From: Oscillatoriaceae cyanobacterium Prado104
GTDB taxonomy: Bacteria > Cyanobacteriota > Cyanobacteriia > Cyanobacteriales > Microcoleaceae
Length of the DNA stretch: 64,000 nt
Reading direction: 5' to 3'
NCBI GenBank assembly: GCA_025454405.1
Contig: JALOON010000045.1
Span: forward strand, 1 to 64,000
Part shown: positions 42,840 to 52,705 of the stretch, piece after piece
Layout: each line of letters begins with the position of its first letter
Position numbering within the stretch: position 1 is the first letter of the stretch
Notes under the pieces: model-generated
What the model was told of the DNA's origin: nothing
Seen by the model: only the letters and a program-made list of their open reading frames with translations
The model's database searches: none
Position numbers and translations under genes: made by a program

Positions 42840-44657
42840 TCAGGAAGGGCGATCGGCCCGATCGGGTAACTCCTCGATCGAGTTGGCTGTTGTACCGTCA
42901 TTATCTCCTAAACTTAACGAGCCGGCACCAGTAGCGTTAATCGTGCCTCCTGAAATCTCAGCTTTGCGACTTCGATCGATGTTGTCGCTTGCGATTTTAT
43001 TCTCTGCTGCAGACTGATTGTGATTATTATTATTAATTATAAAACCTTTACCAAAAACTACTTTCATTAATTCTTCAAAGACATCCATATAATGTTTTTG
43101 AATTGCAATTATTTCATCTTTAGATTTTAATTGCTCGACCCGCATTTGAGCTTCCAGCCTTGCTTGATAAACTTCGTCCCAAGTTTTTTCTATTTTTCCC
43201 TTATCCGTTCCTTCGGGAACCTTGAGAGTCAGTAAAACATCGTTTTCTTTCTTCTCAATTCCTTGAATTGAATCCTTTGTAATATCTGGAAAATCTTGCA
43301 TCAACTTCTGAAAAGCGGCGGTAAAAGCTTCTGGGTTAATCCCATCTTTGAGCAGGATTTCCACGGTTGTCAGAATCTTTTTATACAGTTTCTCGAAATC
43401 TCTCGGTTCAAAACATTTACTGATGTGGTGAGGGCGGCGATCGCGATCGTCAGTTCCCGGTTTGGGATATTCTAGAAGATAAACAAACCGACAGTCAGCG
43501 CGATCGAGCTTTGTATTACCGTCAATATTCCATGCTTCTAAACAAGCACCTGTAAAACTAGCTGCTGTAAAATCCGTTGCCAAGGCTTGAGTTTCAGTGA
43601 GATTTGCCCATTCCAAATTAGCTTGATGCAAAGTTGCTTCGTTGAGGTTAGCCTGCTTGAGATTAGCCTCGTTGAGATTAACGCCTATCAAGTTTGCGCC
43701 TTGGAGATTCGCACCCACATATGATTTTTTGTAGCCGTTTCCAGTGACGAGTAATTCTCGGACGCGGGTATCAGCTAATATCGAATTACCGACTCGCGCG
43801 CGATCGAGTTTTTCGGTATTGCGGAAGTAAGTGCGAGTGAGATTAGCTGTTCTAAAATCTGTACTTTTGACAATTGCCTCAGTGAAATTGGCATCAGTTA
43901 AATCGGCATTCCGAAAGCTAGTGCCCCCTGTAGCGGCAAAGGCAATGGCAATGTTGCGAATCAAGCCATATTTCTCATCTCCAGCCAGAGCACACCAAGC
44001 AACGTAAATACCCAGTCCTGCAACTGCTACCGCCACTGTAGCTGCCACCGTTAACGCCCCTGTCGCTACGCTTGCCACTGTCGCTGCCACTGCCACTGCC
44101 ACTGCCACTGTTGCCCCTGTCGCTGCCACTGCCACTGCTGCTGCCACTGTCGCTGCCGCTACCGCTGCCACTGCCGCTGCAACTGCAACTGCCGCTGTCG
44201 CTGCCACTGCCACTGCCCCTGCCCCTACTGCTACCAATGCCACTGCCACTGCCCCTGCCCCTGCCACTGCCACTGCCACTGCCCCTGTCTCTGTCGCTGC
44301 CCCCAAACCTTGGCGGATAATAGCTATAAACAAGATTGCCAAAACTATCAACACAACTACACCGGGAAGAATGGTGTACTGTTTAATGATATCTGGAGTG
44401 AAAAAATCTGCTATCCACAAAGTAGCACGAGCTGACATCAATCCCGATATTACCGATAGAAATAGCGAAACAGTTACTAGAAAAATTGTCCAGCGACGTT
44501 GCAGACCTGCTTTAGCACGGGTGAAGTCAGCTTCTTTGAGGATAGCATTGGTGAAGTTTGCGCCTCGGATGTCTGCACCGATGAATTTTACACCTGTGAG
44601 ATTTTGACCTTTGAAGTTGCAGCCTCGGAGATTTTTACCGGAGAAGTCTTGGGGCAT
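42840..44657 (-). CDS. Pentapeptide-repeat membrane protein with Ala/Val tract and C-terminal ISGG motif
   Basis: 605 residues. (1) Pentapeptide repeats at about 5-50 ([16 protein letters not shown]). (2) Two membrane helices at about 55-118. (3) A low-complexity Ala/Val/Gly tract at about 120-215, encoded by GCCACT-type repeats. (4) More pentapeptide repeats at about 245-395 ([20 protein letters not shown]). (5) A helical region with [19 protein letters not shown] near 470-490 and a coiled coil. (6) An Asn-rich linker, then [20 protein letters not shown] and [10 protein letters not shown] (565-594). The motif nearly matches that of the third gene. Probably a membrane-anchored sensor or scaffold; inference. 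Confidence 0.8.
   Translation of the reverse strand: MPQDFSGKNLRGCNFKGQNLTGVKFIGADIRGANFTNAILKEADFTRAKAGLQRRWTIFLVTVSLFLSVISGLMSARATLWIADFFTPDIIKQYTILPGVVVLIVLAILFIAIIRQGLGAATETGAVAVAVAGAGAVAVALVAVGAGAVAVAATAAVAVAAAVAAVAAATVAAAVAVAATGATVAVAVAVAATVASVATGALTVAATVAVAVAGLGIYVAWCALAGDEKYGLIRNIAIAFAATGGTSFRNADLTDANFTEAIVKSTDFRTANLTRTYFRNTEKLDRARVGNSILADTRVRELLVTGNGYKKSYVGANLQGANLIGVNLNEANLKQANLNEATLHQANLEWANLTETQALATDFTAASFTGACLEAWNIDGNTKLDRADCRFVYLLEYPKPGTDDRDRRPHHISKCFEPRDFEKLYKKILTTVEILLKDGINPEAFTAAFQKLMQDFPDITKDSIQGIEKKENDVLLTLKVPEGTDKGKIEKTWDEVYQARLEAQMRVEQLKSKDEIIAIQKHYMDVFEELMKVVFGKGFIINNNNHNQSAAENKIASDNIDRSRKAEISGGTINATGAGSLSLGDNDGTTANSIEELPDRADRPS
44030..44300. repeat. In-frame GCCACTGCC-type microsatellite inside the pentapeptide gene
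   Basis: Plus-strand units GCCACT, GCCGCT and GCCCCT are repeated for about 270 bp; on the coding strand they read as Ala-Val-Ala and Gly-Ala-Val tracts. Such arrays change length by slippage in steps that keep the frame when the unit is a multiple of three. Confidence 0.85.
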
Positions 44658-44770
44658 GGCTTGACGCAGGGAGGTAGTAGTTATTTTTTCGTTGTGATGT
44701 TAGTTGTGGGGATGCCTAGATCGAATTTTACTGAATTGGATAAAAATATAGCACAAAGGCAGGATAGAGG

Positions 44771-44834
44771 TAGGGTGCGTCGCCACCAAGAATCAAAAAA
44801 AAAATCGACAATCCCCAAGCGACGCACCTTACCG
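44771..44834. repeat. Palindrome GGTGCGTCGC...GCGACGCACC
   Basis: TAGGGTGCGTCGCCACCAAG and CAAGCGACGCACCTTACCG form a stem with an A-rich loop in the divergent gap between the pentapeptide gene and the giant subtilase gene. Confidence 0.7.
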
Positions 44835-44919
44835 ACAATCGATCGATCTCGGAATCAATTTCGCAACTTTGCACGTCATATATTACCGATATCACAACGT
44901 CTCGGTGCTCGAAAACATT

Positions 44920-47900
44920 ATGGCTGTAGTGAATTTCGGTACTGCTACCAAAAGCAGCGCGCAAGGCAACGCCAATCCGGTTTTTAATATCCCGGTAACG
45001 ATCGACAGCAGTCCCCTCCAAGATTTGATAGTTCCGATCGCAATTAATCCTAGCAGCACGGCAACTCAAAATGCTGACTTCACTTTTTCACCTGCCACTC
45101 TCACCTTTAGTGCCGGTACTGATACCCTAACTCAAATTGTTACTGTCACGATCGCAGATGACAGGATCGCAGAAAGTTCGGAAATAGTAGTCTTGGACTT
45201 GGGCGCGATTGTTAATGGGATTGCAGGCCCAAAAAATCAATCAAAATTGACGATCGCTTCCGATGATACCATTGGTGTTTCTGTTAGTCCCGCCGAAACG
45301 AAAGCTACAGAAGGCGGCGCGGATGGCAGTTACAATATCCAATTAACCTCGCAGCCAACAGCCCCCGTCACTGTCACTCTCACAACAGATAATCAACTTC
45401 AGCCGATCGCCCCCCTAGCCTTCGCGCCGACTAATTGGAATGTTCCTCAAACTGTTACAGTGAAAGCTGTTGACGATACGATTGTGGAATCTGCAAGCAG
45501 CGCTACTATTACTCACACTGTTAGCAGCACTGATAGTAACTATAACAACATTGCGGTCTCAGGGGTGAAAGTGGCGATCGAAGATAACGATGCTGCACCG
45601 CCACCAATACTGACAAATCCGGGGATTATTGTCACTCCAGAATCGGGATTGGTAACTACAGAAACAGGCGGCACGGGCAAATTCACCATCCAACTTAACA
45701 GCCAACCGACTGCTGGCGTGCAGATCGATTTGCGCAGCAGCAACGATGCAGAGGGAGTAATTTCTTCAAAAACTGTCACCTTCAATTCTACTAATTGGAA
45801 CCTGCCGCAAACAATAATGGTAACGGGTGTTGATGACAGCATAACTGATGGAAATAAAAATTACACCATTTTTACCTACGCTGCGATTAGCACTGACATC
45901 AATTACTCCGGGTTAAATGCAGCCGATGTCGCAGTTACCAATACCGACAACGAACCCAGACCAAATAACGAATCGGCAGTCGATGCTGCAACCGGCCTGA
46001 AATACAAAACGGGCGAACTTTTAGTTAAATTAAAAAAATCTGACGCCAGCGAAGCAACAATTCAGAGCGAATTATTTACAGCTAACGGCGCGATCGAAGT
46101 CGAAAACCTCGTACCTCCAAATCCTCCATCGAATGCAACTAATTCTACATCTCAAAATCTTGTAGTTGTCTCCGAAACTGAGGCGATCGCGTTTGAAAAT
46201 GAAAATGTTAGTATTTCCAACGGGCAGCCCGACTCAATACCAGAACAATTACCGCAATGGCGGGTGGTAAAATTTGCGATCGATACAGACTTGCAACAGT
46301 TGAAAGCGAAATTAGCTAGCGATCCGAGAGTCGAAGCAGTTGAACTCAATTACCAATTATCGATTCAGGACATCCCAAACGATCGGGAGTTTGAGGAACT
46401 TTGGGCTTTAAATAATACCGGACAAACTGGCGGAACTGCGGGTGCTGATATTGGTGCAACGCAAGCTTGGAACGTGCAAAAAGGCAGCAAAAATGTCGTC
46501 GTAGCAGTAATTGATTCGGGTGTAGACTACAACCATCGGGACCTTGCTGCTAATATCTGGAAGAATCCAGGAGAAACAGCAGGCGATGGCATTGACAACG
46601 ACGGTAACGGCTACAAAGATGACTGGCGCGGCTACGATTTCGTAAATAAAGATAGCAATCCGATGGATGACAACAGTCACGGCACTCATATTGCTGGGAT
46701 TATTGGTGCAGTTGGCAATAACAACATTGGTGTTGTCGGTGTCAGTCAAAATGTGAGCCTCATGCCTTTAAAAGTTATGGGTGCTGGTGGCATAGGTTCC
46801 AGCAATGACATAGTAAAAGCAATTAACTATGCGACCCAAAATGGTGCCAAGGTAATTAATGCTAGTTTTGCGGGCGGCCCTTTCTTGCAAGTTATGAAAG
46901 ATGCGATCGCGGATGCTAATAAGAAGGGCGTTTTATTCGTCGCAGCAGCAGGTAATGATGGTAAGAACAACGATACAAAACCCCAATACCCTGCCAACTA
47001 CGACCTGCCTAATATCATTTCAGTCGCAGCTACAAATGACAGAGATCGGTTAGCTAGCTTCTCCAACTACGGCCAAAATTCTGTAGATTTAGCCGCTCCA
47101 GGGGAGAATATTTTGAGTACAACTCCGGGCGATCGGTACGATTTTAAAATTGGCACTTCAATGGCTGCTCCCTACGTAACGGGTGCGGCAGCTTTACTGT
47201 TAGCTGAAAATCCAAATTTGAGTGCCGCCCAGATCAAAGATACCTTAATGAAAGATGCGGACAAGCTAACTTCTTTGAATGGCAAAACGGTGAGTGGCGG
47301 GCGTTTAAATATTGGCAACAGCTTCGCTCGATCGGACCGACAAGCAGCCAACAAACCACCCGTTTTCAACTACGGCGAGACTTCAAGTCCGTGGCATTTC
47401 AATAACTTACCAGCCAATCGATCGTCAACTTTCGAGTACGCATTTCCGGCAAACACTTTCACCGATCCCGATCCGGGCGACAAGCTTACTTATACAGCAA
47501 CTCTGATGGATGGTAGCCCTCTCCCGCAGTGGCTTACGTTTAATCCAGATACTCGCACCCTAAGTGGCGAAAGTCCTAAACCGCAGGAGTTCAGAGTTAA
47601 ATTAACCGCAACAGATAAGGCAGGTGCTAGTGTCAGCGATGAGCGCGGGATGTTACTCAGATTTGGCAGTCGAGGTGTAGTTATTGACGGCTATATTTCA
47701 GGCGCAACTCTCTTCCTAGATGTTAACAAAAATGGCATCCAAGATAGCAACGAGCCATCTACGATAACTGACAGCAACGGTGAATACAATCTCGATGTCT
47801 CTTTCGAGAATTTTGACACTAACCAAAACGGAGAAATCGATCCGGCTGAAGGCAATTTAGTTGCGATCGGCGGTATCGATACTGCTACGGGTTTACCCTT

Positions 47901-49161
47901 AGAAACACCTGTTACCGCACCTTCAGATTCCACAGTTGTCACGCTTTTAACCAGTTTGGTTGCAGATTTAATCGATAAAGGAGTTGCACCAGAATCAGCC
48001 CAATCTTCAGTCAAAACATCCCTTGCCCTACCCGGTGATATTGACCTGATTAGCTTCGATCCGATCGAGGCTACCAACAACAATCGATCGGGCGGAGTTC
48101 CAGTCTTAGCAGCAATGGTGAAAGTCCAAAACTTCATTACGCAAACTGCTGCTTTAATTGACGGTGCTTCTAATGCAGCGAATACCGATATTGTCAAGGC
48201 TGTTGTCAGTTCAATGGGCGATCGCATTCAAACAGGTGGTGTTTTAAATCTCAGCAATGCAGCAGATTTATCACCAATAATTCAGCAAGCTGCTGCTAAA
48301 ATTCAGCAGGTTGACCCCAGTTTTGACAGTCAAAAAATCACGCAAATTATCCCGCAAGCTGCGACAGTAATGGCAGCAACCAATCAGCGCATTGATGCGG
48401 CTGTCTCCAATCCAACAGCAACATCAATTCCTGAAGCAGTTGCCCGAGTTCAACAAGTAACTTTAGGAGAAACGAGTCAAGCTTTTAAAGCAGTGGGTGC
48501 GGGAAATAAGACAATTTCCCAGTTAGTTACTGACAACACAGGTGCTGCTTTAGATAGCAAAATTCAAGCTGTAACTTTACCTGCTAGGATTGCGACTCCT
48601 GTTGTCACAGGTGACGCTGATTTGGGCAGCAATTCCTTGAATCAAATTCTCGGTACGAATAGTGACGATAGCCTGATTGGTGACAGTGCTAATGATGTTT
48701 TAATTGGCAGGAGTGGCAATGATTCCCTCGCTTCTGGGCTGGGAAATGACCGTCTTTTCGGGGGGAAAGATAGCGATAATTTGTTAGGAGATAGCGGTGA
48801 TGATGTCTTGTTTGGCGGTCGCGGTGCTGATATTTTGAACGGTGGCGATGGTAATGATATTTTGCTGGGAGGCGAGGGAGACGATCTGCTCGATGGCGGT
48901 TTGGGAAATGATACTTCGATCGGAGGTAGCGGGAGCGATCGATTTTTGTTAACTCCAGATAGCGGTGCGGATACGGTGGTTGATTTTGAGGTGGGTATCG
49001 ATAAATTTGCGATCGCTAATGGTTTGAGTTTCCAACAGTTAGAAATCAGTCAAAATGCTGGAGTGACGCTGCTGAAATTGGCATCAAACGGTCAACTATT
49101 GGCAACAGCGATCGCTGCGGCCAATAGTTCGATTACCGCAGCAGATTTTCTGTTGGTTTAG
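44920..49161 (+). CDS. Giant Calx-beta / subtilisin-like / RTX calcium-binding protein
   Basis: 1413 residues from ATG 44920; an in-frame TTG at 44869 is a less likely start. Residues 1-~350 are Calx-beta-like repeats ([37 protein letters not shown]). A fervidolysin-like propeptide region leads to the subtilase domain with Asp532 ([11 protein letters not shown]), His587 (NSHGTHIAG) and Ser747 (GTSMAAPYV), so the triad is intact. A putative-Ig/cadherin-like domain follows ([20 protein letters not shown]), then an EF-hand-like dockerin-type loop and, at about 1245-1370, RTX nonapeptides ([20 protein letters not shown]). No N-terminal signal; export by a type I system through the C-terminus is expected. 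Confidence 0.9.
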   Translation: MAVVNFGTATKSSAQGNANPVFNIPVTIDSSPLQDLIVPIAINPSSTATQNADFTFSPATLTFSAGTDTLTQIVTVTIADDRIAESSEIVVLDLGAIVNGIAGPKNQSKLTIASDDTIGVSVSPAETKATEGGADGSYNIQLTSQPTAPVTVTLTTDNQLQPIAPLAFAPTNWNVPQTVTVKAVDDTIVESASSATITHTVSSTDSNYNNIAVSGVKVAIEDNDAAPPPILTNPGIIVTPESGLVTTETGGTGKFTIQLNSQPTAGVQIDLRSSNDAEGVISSKTVTFNSTNWNLPQTIMVTGVDDSITDGNKNYTIFTYAAISTDINYSGLNAADVAVTNTDNEPRPNNESAVDAATGLKYKTGELLVKLKKSDASEATIQSELFTANGAIEVENLVPPNPPSNATNSTSQNLVVVSETEAIAFENENVSISNGQPDSIPEQLPQWRVVKFAIDTDLQQLKAKLASDPRVEAVELNYQLSIQDIPNDREFEELWALNNTGQTGGTAGADIGATQAWNVQKGSKNVVVAVIDSGVDYNHRDLAANIWKNPGETAGDGIDNDGNGYKDDWRGYDFVNKDSNPMDDNSHGTHIAGIIGAVGNNNIGVVGVSQNVSLMPLKVMGAGGIGSSNDIVKAINYATQNGAKVINASFAGGPFLQVMKDAIADANKKGVLFVAAAGNDGKNNDTKPQYPANYDLPNIISVAATNDRDRLASFSNYGQNSVDLAAPGENILSTTPGDRYDFKIGTSMAAPYVTGAAALLLAENPNLSAAQIKDTLMKDADKLTSLNGKTVSGGRLNIGNSFARSDRQAANKPPVFNYGETSSPWHFNNLPANRSSTFEYAFPANTFTDPDPGDKLTYTATLMDGSPLPQWLTFNPDTRTLSGESPKPQEFRVKLTATDKAGASVSDERGMLLRFGSRGVVIDGYISGATLFLDVNKNGIQDSNEPSTITDSNGEYNLDVSFENFDTNQNGEIDPAEGNLVAIGGIDTATGLPLETPVTAPSDSTVVTLLTSLVADLIDKGVAPESAQSSVKTSLALPGDIDLISFDPIEATNNNRSGGVPVLAAMVKVQNFITQTAALIDGASNAANTDIVKAVVSSMGDRIQTGGVLNLSNAADLSPIIQQAAAKIQQVDPSFDSQKITQIIPQAATVMAATNQRIDAAVSNPTATSIPEAVARVQQVTLGETSQAFKAVGAGNKTISQLVTDNTGAALDSKIQAVTLPARIATPVVTGDADLGSNSLNQILGTNSDDSLIGDSANDVLIGRSGNDSLASGLGNDRLFGGKDSDNLLGDSGDDVLFGGRGADILNGGDGNDILLGGEGDDLLDGGLGNDTSIGGSGSDRFLLTPDSGADTVVDFEVGIDKFAIANGLSFQQLEISQNAGVTLLKLASNGQLLATAIAAANSSITAADFLLV

Positions 49162-49189
49162 GTATCATAACCGAGTTGAAATAGAGCAG

Positions 49190-49435
49190 AATCTTGTCCC
49201 CCCCTTTTTAAGGGGGGCTAGGGGGGATCTCGCCTTGGATAAAAGCGAGATTTATCAACTGTAAATCACATTTTTCCTTCGAGCAAAATTGAGGTTGATG
49301 TTGGTTATCTGCGGTGTGTGGGCGGGTTTACTATATTGTTGGCTGGGAATCATTACTGTCGGCGAACCCGCCCCTACAAGATCGATGAATGTATTTTGCA
49401 ACAGTAAGGTGCGCACTGCGCACCCTACATTTAAC
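49190..49435. repeat. Three dispersed palindromes after the subtilase gene
   Basis: CCCCCCTTTTTAAGGGGGGC at about 49200 is a CCCCCTT family element and a possible terminator. GGGCGGGTTT...GGCGAACCCGCCCC lies at 49319-49378, and GTAAGGTGCGCACTGCGCAC at 49404-49428. They fill the gap between two convergent genes. Confidence 0.8.
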
Positions 49436-49444
49436 TGCATTTAA

Positions 49445-51097
49445 CTACTGCCAAACAAACACTTTTGCTTCGTATTCCGGCAAATCTATTAGAATGTTGT
49501 CATCACCGGATTCGACATCGTAATCGCCCGTCCATTCGTGCCAAGTTCCGTTCGCCGGGAAGTGCGGGACGCTGTAGCCTGCTAGATAATTGTCCGACAA
49601 ATTCGCTACCACAACCACTCTCGAACCTTCATCGTTCCAGCGAGTGTAAGCAAAAACTTTCGAGTCCGGATCTTCGTGGAAAAAGTCGATGTTTTCCGTG
49701 TAAAGTGCTTGGTTGTTTTTGCGCAGGTGAATCAACCCTTTGTAGTATTCCCACAAGTTTTTATTCGAGTCATTTGCCAGCACCGTCCAGTCGATTTTTG
49801 CTTGCTCGATCGTCTTGCCTTTGTATTCGCCAAACTCTTCGCCCATCCAAATCAGCGGTACGCCAACTGCTGTCATTAACAAAACTGCCCCCAACTTCGC
49901 TCGCTTGAATGCTGCTTCATCCAAAATCCCGCGATTTCCCAATTCAGTCATGACGCGATCGTGGTCGTGATTGCTCAAATAATTGACTACATTCGTAGCA
50001 CCTAAAAAACCTTGGCGCTTGCAGTCAATGACTTCTTTGAGCCGTTCTAGATCGAAAGTATCGCCGCAGATATGTTCGAGAATGCAGTGATAGAAACTGT
50101 CGTGCCAACAGCCGTCCATCGGTCCATCAATATTGGTAATGCTGGTGGTTTCGGGAATGTGTTCGGCAACGGTATAAAACGGTTTCGGACCTGCAGCGTT
50201 TTTCGCTTCTTGAACGATCCAGTGCATGAAATCGTAGTTGGCAATTTGTCGCGCTGCATCGAAACGAATGCCGTCGATATGAAATTCTTGAATCCAGTAG
50301 CGCACTGTATCGCCGATAAATTTGCGCGCCGGGTAGGTTCCTAACTTTTCGTCGTAAAGTTCGTAGTTGAATTCCGGGCCCCAATTGTTGTCGGGATCGC
50401 GGGGGGCGTGGTGATACCAGTAATCGTGATCGATTTGAGTTAACGGGCTCGATGCTTCTGAGTGGTTGTAAATCCCGTCGATGATGATGCGGATGCCGCG
50501 GGCGTGACATTCGTCGATCAGCTTTTTCAGGCCTTCGGTGGTGCCGTAGCTGGATTCTGCAGCGAAGAAGTAGCGGGGGTTATAGCCCCAACTGTAGTCG
50601 CCCGGATATTCTTTTAGCGGCATGAGTTCGATCGCGTTGACACCGAGTTCGACTAGGTAATCGAGTTTTTCGACGACATGTTCGTATTTGCCGCGGGCGT
50701 GAGGATCGGCTTCGCCGCCGGAAAAGTCGGCAACGTGCATTTCGTAAATTACTAATTCGCGATCGGTCGGCAGGGGTTTGTCGTCATGCTGCCACACGTA
50801 GGTATCGACAATGCGATCGCCGTCTTTGATCCGGATGGTGCCGTTTTGCGTCGGATCGTCGATGTCTGTGGCGTAAGGATCGACGATTTCTACCCAGGCA
50901 TCCGGTTCGAGAAACCAGCTTTTCGATCGCACTTTGAATTTATACTGATAAACGCCGTCTTCTAAATCGACTTTGGTGCGGAAATAACCGTCTTCTCCTT
51001 TCTGCATGGGAATTTCTTCCCAGTTAGAAAAAGACCCGATTAAAGCTGCTCCTTCGTTGTAAGGAGCAAATAAATTGAATTCAATTGGAGCGGCCAT
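49445..51097 (-). CDS. GH13 alpha-amylase family glycoside hydrolase with CBM48-like N-terminus
   Basis: 550 residues. The N-terminal CBM48/E-set domain (about 5-105; LIGSFSNWEEIPMQKGEDGY) precedes the (beta/alpha)8 barrel: INAIELMPLKEY-type region I, IIDGIYNHS, the nucleophile region DGIRFDAA, the acid/base in YTVAEHI, and VNYLSNHDHDRV. A C-terminal beta-sandwich ends YEAKVFVWQ. It acts on alpha-1,4/1,6 glucans, most like branching or maltooligosyl-trehalose type enzymes, but the exact specificity is not readable. No signal peptide, so it is cytosolic. Single gene. Confidence 0.88.
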   Translation of the reverse strand: MAAPIEFNLFAPYNEGAALIGSFSNWEEIPMQKGEDGYFRTKVDLEDGVYQYKFKVRSKSWFLEPDAWVEIVDPYATDIDDPTQNGTIRIKDGDRIVDTYVWQHDDKPLPTDRELVIYEMHVADFSGGEADPHARGKYEHVVEKLDYLVELGVNAIELMPLKEYPGDYSWGYNPRYFFAAESSYGTTEGLKKLIDECHARGIRIIIDGIYNHSEASSPLTQIDHDYWYHHAPRDPDNNWGPEFNYELYDEKLGTYPARKFIGDTVRYWIQEFHIDGIRFDAARQIANYDFMHWIVQEAKNAAGPKPFYTVAEHIPETTSITNIDGPMDGCWHDSFYHCILEHICGDTFDLERLKEVIDCKRQGFLGATNVVNYLSNHDHDRVMTELGNRGILDEAAFKRAKLGAVLLMTAVGVPLIWMGEEFGEYKGKTIEQAKIDWTVLANDSNKNLWEYYKGLIHLRKNNQALYTENIDFFHEDPDSKVFAYTRWNDEGSRVVVVANLSDNYLAGYSVPHFPANGTWHEWTGDYDVESGDDNILIDLPEYEAKVFVWQ

Positions 51098-51601
51098 AAT
51101 ACCTCTTTGTAAGAAATGTACGTAGCAGTTGATACTCTTAATCTCTCAAATTTAAGCGAACTCAGGCTCACTCTGGAGGTATAATCTTTCTGACCGTTGA
51201 ACTATTCCTGCAAGTATGGTTATTTTGTCTTTTTTACAGCTATTTATGAATTTATTTGATGCAATATCTGCCTGCAGTCTTAACTATGCTAATTTACTAT
51301 TAATCTCACTATTTTGCGGGTATTTTTTTTACTTCTGACATCTATCTTAAGATAGATTTTACCCAACCAACAGCCTTGCAAATATACTTAGTAAGAGAGA
51401 TGCAAAAATTTCCAACTGCTGGTGCGGTTTTTTATTCATTAATAACTAGGTCGCAAAAACAGCAGATTGCCGGATGTTTTTTCACTTTCAGCCATTAGTT
51501 ATTAACTAACTAATTACAAGTCAGTCCTAACTAATAACTAATGACTGATGGCTGATGGCCGATCGCCGATCGCGAGCGGGGACGCTCGCACTAATGACGC
51601 T
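51098..51601. other. Long AT-rich intergenic region
   Basis: 504 bp upstream of the GH13 gene and downstream of the response regulator. It is AT-rich and probably carries the GH13 promoter. Near 51520-51600 are ACTAATGACT-type heptamers and a hairpin GCCGATCGC...GCGAGCGGGGACGCTCGC. No gene or RNA is recognised. Confidence 0.45.
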
Positions 51602-52324
51602 TCATCCCACCAGACCGGAACGGAGCGCCAAAACGGCAGCTTGAGTGCGATCGTCCGCGCACAATTTATTCAAAATATTGCGGACGTGAGTCTTGACTGT
51701 ACCGACAGTAATGTAAAGTTTTTCGGCAATTGCAGCATTACTGTAACCCTGCACGATCAGCTCCAAAACTTCTAATTCTCTCTCCGTCAAAGGGTAAGTT
51801 TCAATGATGTGACTGAACTCGGGTTCTGCCGCTTTAATTGTTACTTTCTTCTCCTGGGGTTTTGCTTCCTCCGGCGCAGACTCCTTAGTCCGAGCCTTTT
51901 TTAGGACGATCCTGGCGATCGCGGGGTCGATCCAAGAGTTGCCTTCGTGAGTAACTTTTACCACATCTAACAACTGATCGAAGCTGATATCTTTCATACA
52001 ATAAGAGTCAGCACCGGCAGCAAAAGCCGCGAGAACTTCTTCTTCATTGTCCTGGAAAGTTAGTATCAAAACCTTAGTGTCCGGATCGGCATCCGAGACG
52101 ATCGATTTTTTGAACCTTTGGGTTAATTCAATTCCGTCAAAATCCGGCAAACCAATATCTACAATTGCTACATCTGGTTTGGAAGACTGAAGCAGTTTCA
52201 ATCCGTCTGTAGCGTTAGCAGCATCGCCGACAACTTCTATAGCGTCACGCTGTTGTAAAGCTGTACGGATGCCGACTCTAGTTAGGTCGTGGTCTTCTAC
52301 CAAGGCAACGCGAATTTTATTCAT
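51602..52324 (-). CDS. NarL/FixJ-type response regulator (Rre1-like)
   Basis: 240 residues. The receiver domain (1-~125) has the acidic pair E10/D11, phospho-acceptor Asp56 in AIVDIGLPD, the Thr position in LILTFQDN and Lys in YCMKDIS. A linker rich in K/E/P follows, then a LuxR-type HTH (about 172-235: YPLTERELEVLELIVQGYSN and VGTVKTHVRNILNKL). It binds DNA when phosphorylated. The receiver phrase LVEDHDLTRVGIRTALQQRD is that of the cyanobacterial Rre1 (Ycf29-like) group; that assignment is from memory. The GAF histidine kinase is divergent 381 bp away and may be its partner. Confidence 0.85.
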   Translation of the reverse strand: MNKIRVALVEDHDLTRVGIRTALQQRDAIEVVGDAANATDGLKLLQSSKPDVAIVDIGLPDFDGIELTQRFKKSIVSDADPDTKVLILTFQDNEEEVLAAFAAGADSYCMKDISFDQLLDVVKVTHEGNSWIDPAIARIVLKKARTKESAPEEAKPQEKKVTIKAAEPEFSHIIETYPLTERELEVLELIVQGYSNAAIAEKLYITVGTVKTHVRNILNKLCADDRTQAAVLALRSGLVG

Positions 52325-52705
52325 CTTTCTTCAAGTAGCTCGCTGAAATTTTTCCAATACCGCTAACCAACTCAGGGAAGCTGAATAGATTTGAGAACGT
52401 ATCCCGCTCTCGGGTGCGGTAAGCTGTACATCTTTTTCAAGCATACTCAGGCTGTTGGGTTATTGCAACTAAATTACGGTCAATTTATCTTAATCCGATC
52501 GCCCGGTTTCTCGATCGCCCAAGGCAGGCTCTAAAGATTTTAACAGCCTAACTGAATTTTAGTCCGAGTGTCCGCCCCATGATAGAGGAAAAATATCTGC
52601 TAGCTCGGTAGAGTGAATTTATAAAAACTTTTGATGCAGTTTAGAATCTGAAGCGACAGAGCGATCGCCTCGCTGGCGCTGCAAGTTCATTTATGAAAAA
52701 TAATT
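52325..52705. other. Divergent promoter region between regulator and kinase
   Basis: 381 bp between the response regulator and the GAF kinase. It has GATCG-rich words and AT-rich patches, but no clear -10/-35 pair or gene. Both promoters should lie here. Confidence 0.45.

Noticed and set aside
44072..44320. Plus-strand ORF of Leu/Pro repeats (LPLPLPL)
   Set aside because: It is the antisense reading of the Ala/Val microsatellite within the pentapeptide gene.
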